NCBI RefSeq assembly: GCF_947496725.1
Contig: NZ_CANMDS010000004.1
Location: 248,001-312,000, forward strand
Reading direction: 5' to 3'
From: an uncultured Dokdonia sp.
Lineage (GTDB): Bacteria; Bacteroidota; Bacteroidia; Flavobacteriales; Flavobacteriaceae
Length of the DNA: 64,000 bases
The notes beneath the pieces are model-generated. The model was not told where the DNA came from and made no database searches. It saw only the letters and a program-made list of their open reading frames with translations. The position numbers were made by a program, and so were the translations under genes. Below, piece by piece: positions 54,355 through 61,427 of this stretch (positions are counted from its first letter, which is position 1; each line of letters starts with the position of its first letter).

Positions 54355-55347
54355 TTAGTTGCTTAGGGCTTGAAGTTGTTTGAGTTTTTGTGCGGCTTTA
54401 CCAGAGAGTAAGCTCTCTTTTGCTTGTTCAAAACCTTGTAAAGGTGTTAGCCCTTTTACAGTTGCAATAGCCATCCCAGCGTTTGCACACACCACATTGT
54501 TTTGCGCCTGGGTACCTTTACCAGAAATTACATTTGTAAATATTTGCGCCGAAGACTCAACAGAGTCACCTCCATAAATATCTTTTTGAGCGTGTGCATT
54601 TACACCAAAATCTCTAGGTGTGAGCATAAGCTCTGTTTCATTTGTAATAGCCTTTGTAGCTCCTGTAAGTGAAATCTCATCATAACCGTCTAAGGCGTGC
54701 AGTATGGTAAAGTTTTTATCTCCTTTTTGATATAAATATCCATACATTCTTGCGAGTTCTAGGTTAAAAACGCCCACTAGCTGGTTGCTCGGGAATGCAG
54801 GATTAACCATAGGGCCTAGCATATTAAAAAAGGTTTTTACACCTAGCTCTCGACGTATAGGGCCTACGTTTTTCATAGCAGGGTGGAAGAGTGGTGCGTG
54901 TAGTACACACATCCCTACCTCATCCATAGAGCGCTTCAAGAAATCCTTATCGTTACTAAATTTTATGCCTAGATACTCCATCACATTGCTACTCCCACTT
55001 ACAGAGCTCACCCCATAATTACCGTGCTTAGTCACGTGCACACCAGCACCTGCTGTTACAAAGCTAGAGAGTGTTGAGATATTAAAAGTGTCTTTACCAT
55101 CACCACCTGTACCACAAAGATCTATGGCATTATACTCAGAAAAATCTACGGCAAGGCAAAGATCTAGCAAGGCATCTCTAAAACCTTCTAGCTCCTCTAC
55201 CGTAATGCTACGCATCATATAAACGGTAAGGAAAGAAGCAATCTGACTCTGGTTGTATTTACCCTCAGAGATGTTTACGAGAACCTCACGGCTTTCGGCT
55301 TTTGTGAGTTGGTCGTGGTTAATTAATCTATTAAGTATGGCTTTCAT
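54355..55347 (-). CDS. trpD: anthranilate phosphoribosyltransferase TrpD
   Basis: 330 residues. DLCGTGGDGKDTFNIST is the PRPP-binding loop; KHGNYGVSSVSGSSNVMEYLG and FHPAMKNVGPIRRELGVKT are diagnostic. Transfers phosphoribose to anthranilate. Its ATG shares one base with the preceding lipoprotein stop. Confidence 0.95.
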   Translation of the reverse strand: MKAILNRLINHDQLTKAESREVLVNISEGKYNQSQIASFLTVYMMRSITVEELEGFRDALLDLCLAVDFSEYNAIDLCGTGGDGKDTFNISTLSSFVTAGAGVHVTKHGNYGVSSVSGSSNVMEYLGIKFSNDKDFLKRSMDEVGMCVLHAPLFHPAMKNVGPIRRELGVKTFFNMLGPMVNPAFPSNQLVGVFNLELARMYGYLYQKGDKNFTILHALDGYDEISLTGATKAITNETELMLTPRDFGVNAHAQKDIYGGDSVESSAQIFTNVISGKGTQAQNNVVCANAGMAIATVKGLTPLQGFEQAKESLLSGKAAQKLKQLQALSN

Positions 55348-55868
55348 TATTTAGGCGTGTTGATGTGAACAATAATAGGGTCTGCTTTATCTTTCTTTAT
55401 GTTTTGCAATCCTATTGTTGCTAGTTCTTGATCTGTTGCTAGTCTTGAACTAGCTTGGTTAAGTGCTACGTAATTGTAAACTCCCTTTGGTGTGCTTGCT
55501 ATCCAGCCTTTTGTAAGTGGTGACTTTCTTACAGAAGCAGTCTCGCTTGTAAAGCGTTGCAAGAAACCTAATGCGCTTTTACGCATATCTTCTTTACTGG
55601 TTCCCGTAGGGAAAATAATATAGGTACCGTTAGAAAAAAGTACCCAGTTAGGTCGCTTAGGACTTACACCAAGTTTTGTATTAAAAATCAGGTTTTTATA
55701 GATGTCTACATTCTCATCTTCTACCACTTCTTTAAGCGGCTCAGGTTGGGCTTCTATTACGACTACGGGTGTCGCAGATTTTGTAGTTTCTTTAGGTGTT
55801 GATTTTGTGCTCTCACAACCACCTATTAATAGAAAACAACTTGCTAGTAGAAATAATGTAAATCTCAT
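55347..55868 (-). CDS. lipoprotein of unknown function within the trp operon
   Basis: 173 residues. Signal MRFTLFLLASCFLLIGGCES, lipobox IGGC. Then a Thr/Lys/Pro linker and a domain with PNWVLFSNGTYIIFPTGTSKEDMRKSAL and GVYNYVALNQASSRLA. I do not recognise the fold. It sits between trpG (11 bases) and trpD (one-base overlap), so it is fully co-translated with the trp genes although the product is exported. Confidence 0.75.
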   Translation of the reverse strand: MRFTLFLLASCFLLIGGCESTKSTPKETTKSATPVVVIEAQPEPLKEVVEDENVDIYKNLIFNTKLGVSPKRPNWVLFSNGTYIIFPTGTSKEDMRKSALGFLQRFTSETASVRKSPLTKGWIASTPKGVYNYVALNQASSRLATDQELATIGLQNIKKDKADPIIVHINTPK

Positions 55869-55879
55869 CGTATATAGTA

Positions 55880-56449
55880 TTAACTAATTACCCAATTTTT
55901 AATCATTGTTTTTCCTTCTGGAGTAAGTACAGATTCTGGGTGAAACTGTACACCGCGTATATCAAGTTCTCTGTGACGCAGTGCCATTATCTGGCCATTT
56001 TCATCTACCGCAGTAACTTCTAATGCTGGTGGAAAATCTTCTGTAGCTACCACCCACGAGTGGTAACGTCCTACGGCTATTTCTTCACCGAGGTCTTTAA
56101 AAAGTACTGTGTCTGGCTGCGTGATACTCACTTGTGTCGCGACACCGTGAAAAACCTTATCTAGATTAATAAGCGTGCCTCCGTACACTTCACCTATGGC
56201 TTGTTGCCCAAGGCAAACGCCAAGTATAGGTTTTCTTCCTCCATAAGTTTTTATTACTTGCTTGAGCAGTCCAGCTTCTTCTGGAATGCCAGGGCCTGGA
56301 GAAAGTAATATTTTATCATACTGCTCGCACTCTTCAAGAGCAAACTGGTCATTACGTTTTACGGTAACGATGCAATCTAATTCTTCTAGGTAGTGCACAA
56401 GGTTGTACACAAAGGAATCATAGTTGTCTATTACTAATATCTTTTTCAT
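55880..56449 (-). CDS. trpG: anthranilate synthase glutamine amidotransferase subunit TrpG
   Basis: 189 residues. Class I amidotransferase: DNYDSFVYNL, LLSPGPGIPEEAG, nucleophile Cys79 in LGVCLGQQAIGE, and late His-Glu in VQFHPES. Supplies ammonia to TrpE. Three bases after trpE. Confidence 0.95.
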   Translation of the reverse strand: MKKILVIDNYDSFVYNLVHYLEELDCIVTVKRNDQFALEECEQYDKILLSPGPGIPEEAGLLKQVIKTYGGRKPILGVCLGQQAIGEVYGGTLINLDKVFHGVATQVSITQPDTVLFKDLGEEIAVGRYHSWVVATEDFPPALEVTAVDENGQIMALRHRELDIRGVQFHPESVLTPEGKTMIKNWVIS

Positions 56450-56452
56450 TGT

Positions 56453-57850
56453 CTAAATATCTTCTGCGATGTCAAGTGCTTTATTAAGCGCTCCTAATTT
56501 GTTGTAAACTTCTTGTAATTCTTTAGCGGGATCACTGCCAGATACCACTCCAGCACCTGCTTGCCAGTGTAGGGTGTGATTTTTACTTAAGAAAGAACGT
56601 ATGATAATAGCGTGATTAAAATTACCGTAAAAATCCATAAAACCTATCGCTCCACCGTAGAAGGTGCGATTGCGGTTTTCATACTTCTCAAGTAGCTGCA
56701 TTGCCATATGCTTAGGCGCACCACTGAGTGTTCCTGCTGGAAAGGTGTCTGCTACCACTTGTAAGGTATTGCTACCCTCGTGCATTTGTCCCGTTACTTT
56801 ACTCACAAGGTGTATCACGTGTGAGAAAAACTGCACCTCACGATAGGTGTCTACCTTTACATCGTGACCATTGCGTGATAAGTCATTACGAGCAAGATCA
56901 ACGAGCATCACGTGTTCTGAGTTTTCTTTTTCGTCTTTGGCTAGTTCTTTTGCAAGTATGGCGTCTTGCTCATCATTACCGGTACGTTTAAAAGTACCTG
57001 CAATAGGGTGAATCTCTGCGAGACCGTCTTGCACAATAATCTGAGCTTCTGGTGATGAGCCAAAGATTTTATAATCTCCGTAGTCAAAGTAGAATAAATA
57101 TGGCGACGGGTTTACACTGCGTAAAGCCCTGTATACATTAAACTCATCTCCGGTAAATTGCTGCGAGAAGCGTTTACTAGGCACAATCTGAAAAACATCA
57201 CCACGCTGGCAGTGCTTTTTACAAGTTTCTACGAGTGCTTTATAATCTGCATCTGTGATGTTGCTGGTGAGTTCGTTCTTTCGGTTGAAGTTAAACTCTG
57301 CAAAGTTTTTTGATTTTAAAAGCTGCTCAATCTCATCGATATTATTGTCTCCCGTCGTGTTGTGGCAAAATATATGTGCCTCATTATTAAAATGATTAAT
57401 AGCGATAATATTTTGGTAAACGGCATAGTAAATATCCGGTATGTGGAGATCTCCTTCTTTTTTTGCGATTTCTATATCTTCAAAGTACTGCACAGAATCA
57501 TACGATAGGTAACCAAACAAGCCATTGTTTATGAATTTGTGTGCTGTCTTTGTAGATGAGAACGCTTTCGCGAAAGCGTCTAAAACCCCTACAACATTAG
57601 TCTCTGCTGTAATTGTAATTTCCTCCTTCTTGCCATCGGGAAATTGCTGTGTGATTATACCATCGCCCACGCTTATAGAAGCAATAGGGTTGCAGCATAT
57701 GTAAGAGAAGCTATTATCATTTGCGTGATAGTCACTACTCTCGAGCAGTAAACTATTAGGAAAACGATCGCGCAACCTTAAGTATACCGATACAGGAGTG
57801 ATGGTATCTGCTAGGAGTCTTTTTGAAAATGTAGTTAATTGATATTTCAT
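56453..57850 (-). CDS. trpE: anthranilate synthase component I TrpE
   Basis: 465 residues. LLLESSD (residues 34-40) carries the LLES tryptophan-feedback motif; the catalytic half has FQIVPSKRFSQQF, IAGTFKRTGNDEQD, HVMLVDLARNDLSR and FPAGTLSGAPKHMAM. First structural gene of the operon, behind the leader-peptide attenuator. The palindrome at 57564 is read as DAFAKAF. Confidence 0.95.
   Translation of the reverse strand: MKYQLTTFSKRLLADTITPVSVYLRLRDRFPNSLLLESSDYHANDNSFSYICCNPIASISVGDGIITQQFPDGKKEEITITAETNVVGVLDAFAKAFSSTKTAHKFINNGLFGYLSYDSVQYFEDIEIAKKEGDLHIPDIYYAVYQNIIAINHFNNEAHIFCHNTTGDNNIDEIEQLLKSKNFAEFNFNRKNELTSNITDADYKALVETCKKHCQRGDVFQIVPSKRFSQQFTGDEFNVYRALRSVNPSPYLFYFDYGDYKIFGSSPEAQIIVQDGLAEIHPIAGTFKRTGNDEQDAILAKELAKDEKENSEHVMLVDLARNDLSRNGHDVKVDTYREVQFFSHVIHLVSKVTGQMHEGSNTLQVVADTFPAGTLSGAPKHMAMQLLEKYENRNRTFYGGAIGFMDFYGNFNHAIIIRSFLSKNHTLHWQAGAGVVSGSDPAKELQEVYNKLGALNKALDIAEDI
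57564..57577. repeat. palindrome copy 14 (inside trpE)
   Basis: Perfect copy, read on the minus strand as D-A-F-A-K-A-F. Confidence 0.95.
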
Positions 57851-57882
57851 TTGTTACATATTGTTTTCTCAAAATTGAGAAC

Positions 57883-57911
57883 AAAAAAAAAGCCTGTCGT
57901 AAAGACAGGCT
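57883..57911 (-). terminator. trp attenuator terminator
   Basis: Minus-strand stem AGCCTGTC/GACAGGCT with loop TTTAC, followed by at least 8 T. It lies between the leader peptide and trpE, so read-through is required for operon expression. Its loop and 3' arm contain TTACGACA, complementary to TGTCGTAA at 57939-57946. Confidence 0.9.
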
Positions 57912-57922
57912 GTATATGAATG

Positions 57923-57980
57923 GTACATAGGTGCGTGCTTACGACAACGATTGTTGTGTAATCCACCACCAAGTATGTAC
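57923..57980 (-). promoter_or_regulatory. trp leader alternative RNA structures
   Basis: Three pairings can be read on the minus strand. (1) GTACATA-CTT-GGTG (57980-57967), covering leader codons just before and into the Trp run, pairs with CACCTATGTAC (57933-57923). (2) A small hairpin ACAAC-AATC-GTTGT (57957-57944). (3) Antiterminator TGTCGTAA (57946-57939, last Ser codon through the stop) with TTACGACA (57902-57895) in the terminator. A ribosome stalled on the Trp codons would leave (3) free; one that reaches the stop would cover it. Confidence 0.75.
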
Positions 57981-57995
57981 TGTATTGTTTTTCAT
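57939..57995 (-). CDS. trpL: trp operon leader peptide
   Basis: 18 codons plus TAA: MKNNTVHTWWWITQQSLS. Three consecutive TGG codons at 57971-57963. It begins a few bases after the predicted transcription start and ends 28 bases before the terminator stem. The role is to sense charged tRNA-Trp through ribosome position, as in the classical enterobacterial trpL. Too short for length-filtered gene prediction. Confidence 0.9.
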   Translation of the reverse strand: MKNNTVHTWWWITQQSLS

Positions 57996-58003
57996 TTGTG
58001 ATG

Positions 58004-58011
58004 TAAAGATA
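58004..58011 (-). promoter_or_regulatory. -7 promoter element of the trp operon
   Basis: TATCTTTA on the minus strand, 8 bases upstream of the leader ATG, implying a very short untranslated lead. Confidence 0.55.
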
Positions 58012-58027
58012 GGGAGCGATTTTATAA

Positions 58028-58069
58028 TAAAAAAGCCCAATGGATAAAAAATATACACTGAGCTTTTTA
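58028..58069 (-). terminator. terminator of the marR-yceI operon
   Basis: Long stem AAAAAGCTCAGTG against CATTGGGCTTTTT (two G-U pairs) with T run on the minus strand. Confidence 0.8.
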
Positions 58070-58091
58070 CGGGGGAATAATTAGGAAATTA

Positions 58092-58664
58092 TTAGAGAGT
58101 CAAGCTCACTGCAAGCTCAAAATTATCTGAAATAGCATTGTCTTTTAAGTTGTCAAAAAACGATGCAGAGCCATAACGTACACCATATTTTGTACGATCT
58201 ACATTAAAAACGGTAGTGGCTACGCCATTCTCTATAGTCATATTAACCTTTGTAGGTAGTGTAGTTCCTTTTATAGTAAGGTCACCCACTACGCTGTAAC
58301 CATTACCACTTTTTGCTACTTCTGTGATAACAAATGTAGCTTCGCTATGGTTTGTAGTATCAAAAAAGTCTGCAGAGTTTAAGTGTCCTTCTAGTTTTTC
58401 TTTTCCTTCGCCAGCTTTTAAGTCTGTTACCGCAATGGTAGTCATATCTACTACAAAGTTACCACCTACTAGCTGGTCACCATCCATTTCAAGTGTTCCA
58501 GACTTTAGGTTAATAGTACCTGTGTGTTGTCCTAGTACCTTTTTACCAGTCCAAGTAATGGTGCTTTCTTTTACGTTTACTGTTTTTTCTACCGGTTCTG
58601 TGTTTGCAATGGCTCCAGTGGTTACGATAAGAGCTAAGAATGCTGTTGTGATTTTCTTTTTCAT
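58092..58664 (-). CDS. YceI-family periplasmic protein
   Basis: 190 residues. Signal peptide MKKKITTAFLALIVTTGAIA; then the lipocalin-like YceI domain: STITWTGKKVLGQHTGTINLKSG, VDMTTIAVTDLKAGEGKEKLEGHL, SADFFDTTNHSEATFVIT and VDRTKYGVRYGS. These proteins bind isoprenoid lipids. It follows the MarR-type regulator by 4 bases and is presumably its target. Confidence 0.92.
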   Translation of the reverse strand: MKKKITTAFLALIVTTGAIANTEPVEKTVNVKESTITWTGKKVLGQHTGTINLKSGTLEMDGDQLVGGNFVVDMTTIAVTDLKAGEGKEKLEGHLNSADFFDTTNHSEATFVITEVAKSGNGYSVVGDLTIKGTTLPTKVNMTIENGVATTVFNVDRTKYGVRYGSASFFDNLKDNAISDNFELAVSLTL

Positions 58665-58668
58665 TTTT

Positions 58669-59130
58669 CTAATTTTTAGTTTCTGTTCTTAGTTTATTGA
58701 GCAAGTTATTGAGCTGCTCTATCTCATTATTGTCTAGTTGAGTAGTTATTTTATTTTCGGCTTGAGTCACTACTTTGTCTAACTCATTAAGTAATGACAA
58801 GCCAGCCTCTGTAATTGTAATTTCAATTTTACGACGGTTTGAGGGGCACGTACTGCGATTTACAAGCTCTTTTTTTAGTAGCTTATCTACGAGGCGTGTT
58901 GTGTTACTAGCTTTTGTAACCATACGGTCATTGAGCGTAGATAGGTTTGCAGGTTTTCCTTTTTGCCCACGTAATATGCGTAATACATTAAACTGCTGTA
59001 ATGATATATCATAAGGCTTTAATGCCATTAATAAGATATCATTAGACCATTGTGCTGTATAGGCTAGGTTTATAATAAGCCTTTGAGAAGGCTTGAGACT
59101 TGTGGTTTTTATGTGTTCTTCTATTGTCAT
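58669..59130 (-). CDS. MarR-family transcriptional regulator
   Basis: 153 residues from the ATG complementary to 59128-59130 (MTIEEHIKTTSLKPSQRL); the longer frame to 59169 lies across the promoter. Winged helix LNDRMVTKASNTTRLVDKLLKKELV and wing STCPSNRRKIEITITEAG, typical of MarR. A perfect 16-bp palindrome over its own promoter suggests autorepression. Confidence 0.9.
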   Translation of the reverse strand: MTIEEHIKTTSLKPSQRLIINLAYTAQWSNDILLMALKPYDISLQQFNVLRILRGQKGKPANLSTLNDRMVTKASNTTRLVDKLLKKELVNRSTCPSNRRKIEITITEAGLSLLNELDKVVTQAENKITTQLDNNEIEQLNNLLNKLRTETKN

Positions 59131-59136
59131 TACAAT

Positions 59137-59152
59137 ATTTGTATATACAAAT
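59137..59152. promoter_or_regulatory. candidate MarR operator
   Basis: ATTTGTATATACAAAT, a perfect 16-bp palindrome 6 bases upstream of the marR start. It overlaps the -7 element TACATTTG (minus strand, 59148-59155), so a bound dimer would block transcription. Confidence 0.65.
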
Positions 59153-59285
59153 GTATTATTATTTTGCAATAGAATATCTATGTTTAGATATTTTTAACGT
59201 TAAATAGCCTTGGGTGTTTTTCCATTATCTTAACAATCGATTACTAAAGTCTGTTAATAGGTGTTTAAAAAATTGATTATCAGTA

Positions 59286-59293
59286 TAATTTTG
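59286..59293 (+). promoter_or_regulatory. -7 promoter element of the thioredoxin pair
   Basis: TAATTTTG, ending 4 bases before the ATG at 59298, so a nearly leaderless mRNA is predicted. Confidence 0.5.
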
Positions 59294-59297
59294 TACA

Positions 59298-59801
59298 ATG
59301 CGATTTTTATTATTCATATTGGTTCTCAGTACTATCTCTTGTAAAAAAGAAATAGAAAATAAAGCATATAATTATGTAGAAGGGGCAGATATAAAGATGT
59401 TTGATTATAATGAACTTGATAGTTATATAAAAAATCATCCATCTGAAACACTTGTGGTAAATTTTTGGGCAACCTGGTGTGCTCCTTGTATTAAGGAGTT
59501 ACCAGCTTTTGAAAAACTAGGAGATACTTATGCAGATCAAGATGTAAAAATTCTTTTAGTGAGTCTTGACTTCCCAGAACAGATGGATCATCTCAAAGCA
59601 TTTGTAGCAAAAAAAGAATTGCAATCTGAGGTTGTGTTTCTAGACGATGGAGATGCAAACAGGTGGATACCTAAAGTAGATAAGAATTGGAGTGGAGCCT
59701 TACCGGCAACACTTATTATAGGTGATAAAAGAAAACGCTTTTATGAACAATCATTTACATATGGCTTGTTAGAAAGTGAATTGAAATATATATTAAATTA
59801 A
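59298..59801 (+). CDS. TlpA-type thioredoxin-fold lipoprotein
   Basis: 167 residues. Lipoprotein signal MRFLLFILVLSTISCKK (Cys15). Redox site W-C61-A-P-C64 in VVNFWATWCAPCIKELPAF, cis-Pro near GALPATLIIG. Periplasmic disulphide reductase of the TlpA/ResA kind. One base from the next gene, which has a second thioredoxin-like fold. Confidence 0.9.
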   Translation: MRFLLFILVLSTISCKKEIENKAYNYVEGADIKMFDYNELDSYIKNHPSETLVVNFWATWCAPCIKELPAFEKLGDTYADQDVKILLVSLDFPEQMDHLKAFVAKKELQSEVVFLDDGDANRWIPKVDKNWSGALPATLIIGDKRKRFYEQSFTYGLLESELKYILN

Positions 59802-59802
59802 A

Positions 59803-60426
59803 ATGAAGACTTTTAAAATTTTAACGCTACTTGCCTTAGTTGTAGTTGTTTCTGCATTTGCAGCAAATGCCGTTGTAAAAAGTGCAAAGAGTGGTTACAG
59901 TGTAGGTGATGATGCAACAGATTTTTATCTACGTAATGTAGATAACAGTATGGTATCGCTTAAGGATTATGAAAATGCTAAAGGGTTTATAATAATCTTT
60001 ACGTGCAATACTTGTCCATTCTCTATAGCAAACGAAGACAGAATCATTGCATTAGATAAAAAGTACAAGTCACTAGGCTACCCTGTAATAGCTATAAATC
60101 CTAATGACCCACACATTAAACCTGGAGATAGTTTTAAGTCTATGCAACAACGAGCCAGAGAAAAAGGATTTACATTTCCTTATTTACTTGACGATGGGCA
60201 AGAGGTATATCCAAAATATGGAGCTACAAAAACCCCTCACGTGTATGTGACTCAAAAAAAGCAAGGGAAAAATATAGTAAAATACATAGGAGCTATAGAT
60301 AATAATACACGTGATGCGGGAGCAGTTACAGAACGATATGTAGAAGATGCTGTAGATGCCTTACTCGCCGGAAAAAGTGTACAAGTAACCGAAACAAAGG
60401 CTATAGGATGTTCTATAAAATCATAG
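59803..60426 (+). CDS. secreted redoxin (AhpC/TSA-like, CxxC)
   Basis: 207 residues. N-terminal signal FKILTLLALVVVVSAFAANA; VGDDATDFYLRNVD start of a peroxiredoxin-like fold; redox site C-N-T-C in IIFTCNTCPFSIANEDR; ATKTPHVYV carries the cis-Pro. Partner of the TlpA-type lipoprotein in a two-gene operon. Substrate not known. Confidence 0.87.
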   Translation: MKTFKILTLLALVVVVSAFAANAVVKSAKSGYSVGDDATDFYLRNVDNSMVSLKDYENAKGFIIIFTCNTCPFSIANEDRIIALDKKYKSLGYPVIAINPNDPHIKPGDSFKSMQQRAREKGFTFPYLLDDGQEVYPKYGATKTPHVYVTQKKQGKNIVKYIGAIDNNTRDAGAVTERYVEDAVDALLAGKSVQVTETKAIGCSIKS

Positions 60427-60448
60427 TTTAAAATAACTAGATACTACA

Positions 60449-60478
60449 TAAAAAGGTGAGCAATAGCTCACCTTTTTA
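60449..60478 (+). terminator. terminator of the thioredoxin pair
   Basis: Arms AAAAAGGTGAGC and GCTCACCTTTTT. Confidence 0.85.
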
Positions 60479-60539
60479 TGTTTTACGTAGCGTATTTAAA
60501 ATATGTAATATGCCTTAAGCCATATTCAGTTTAATAAAG

Positions 60540-60547
60540 TAAATTTG
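60540..60547 (+). promoter_or_regulatory. -7 promoter element of the rhodanese pair
   Basis: TAAATTTG, an exact TAnnTTTG match, 45 bases before the start codon. Confidence 0.45.
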
Positions 60548-60592
60548 AAATATAACAAGGGTACACTACCGTACTTATAATAAAGAAGAATT

Positions 60593-60898
60593 ATGAAAGA
60601 TCTTACAATCCCAGAATGGGAAGAAAAAATCGCTCAAGATAAAGACGCCGTAATACTAGACGTGCGTACAGAAGAAGAAACAGAAAATGGTATCATAGAA
60701 GGAGCAAAGGTTATAGATATATACCAAGGCCAAGGCTTTATTGATGAGGTAGAAAAACTAGATAAAGATAAAAACTACTACGTTTATTGTCGCTCTGGAG
60801 CACGTAGTGCTCAAGCGTGTGCACTTATGGGACAGCTAGGTTTTGAGACTACATATAACTTGCTAGGAGGCTATATGGCCTGGAGCGAAAATAACTAG
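60593..60898 (+). CDS. single-domain rhodanese-like protein (cytoplasmic)
   Basis: 101 residues. AVILDVRTEEETENGIIEGA and the active-site loop YVYCRSGARSAQ with Cys66. No signal peptide. Likely sulfurtransferase. Three bases before a second, exported rhodanese. Confidence 0.9.
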   Translation: MKDLTIPEWEEKIAQDKDAVILDVRTEEETENGIIEGAKVIDIYQGQGFIDEVEKLDKDKNYYVYCRSGARSAQACALMGQLGFETTYNLLGGYMAWSENN

Positions 60899-60901
60899 AG
60901 T

Positions 60902-61345
60902 ATGAGAAAGAAAGTAACTCACATTTGTAGTGTTATTGCAATTATGATGATGGCTTTATCTTGTAACCAAGCGACCTCACAGCAAGCATCGCCAGAAGCT
61001 TCAGTTAGTGAAGTGCAAGAGCAAAAGATAGTCATCAATCGCATTTCTTCAGATGAGCTTGAGACAGCGATGAGTGCTCAAGAAATCCAACTGGTAGATG
61101 TACGTACCGACCGCGAGTGGGAGAGTGGCCATATTAAGGGGGCAAAGCATTTTGAGATGAACAATGCAAACTGGCAGTCACAGCTAGAGACTCTAGATAA
61201 AGATGAGCCCGTATATGTATATTGTGCAAAAGGTGGTCGTAGTGCCAGATGTGCAAAACAACTAGAAGAGGCTGGTTTTACTACCATTTATGATCTTAAA
61301 GGTGGTCTCACCAGCTGGAAGGCTAGTGGCAAGACCGTAGAGTAA
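60902..61345 (+). CDS. rhodanese-like lipoprotein
   Basis: 147 residues. Signal with lipobox MALSC (Cys21), a Gln/Ser linker, then QLVDVRTDREWESGHIKGAKHF and the active loop YVYCAKGGRSARC. The pairing of a cytoplasmic and an exported rhodanese suggests handling of sulfane sulfur on both sides of the membrane; this is inference. Confidence 0.9.
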   Translation: MRKKVTHICSVIAIMMMALSCNQATSQQASPEASVSEVQEQKIVINRISSDELETAMSAQEIQLVDVRTDREWESGHIKGAKHFEMNNANWQSQLETLDKDEPVYVYCAKGGRSARCAKQLEEAGFTTIYDLKGGLTSWKASGKTVE

Positions 61346-61365
61346 CACATACTCATAAAAAGTAT

Positions 61366-61396
61366 AAACCCCATCTTAGTAGGATGGGGTTTTTTT
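61366..61396 (+). terminator. terminator of the rhodanese pair
   Basis: Arms AACCCCATC and GATGGGGTT, then a T run; palindrome copy 15 follows 3 bases later. Confidence 0.85.
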
Positions 61397-61398
61397 AC

Positions 61399-61412
61399 GC
61401 TTTCGCGAAAGC
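61399..61412. repeat. palindrome copy 15 (between convergent genes)
   Basis: Perfect copy between the rhodanese terminator and the di-heme peroxidase stop. Confidence 0.95.
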
Positions 61413-61427
61413 GGAATCTATATCAAT

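Noticed and set aside
2615-61412. Palindrome as an ordinary terminator
   Set aside because: Over half the copies are inside coding DNA, and those near terminators are separate from the hairpin plus T run.
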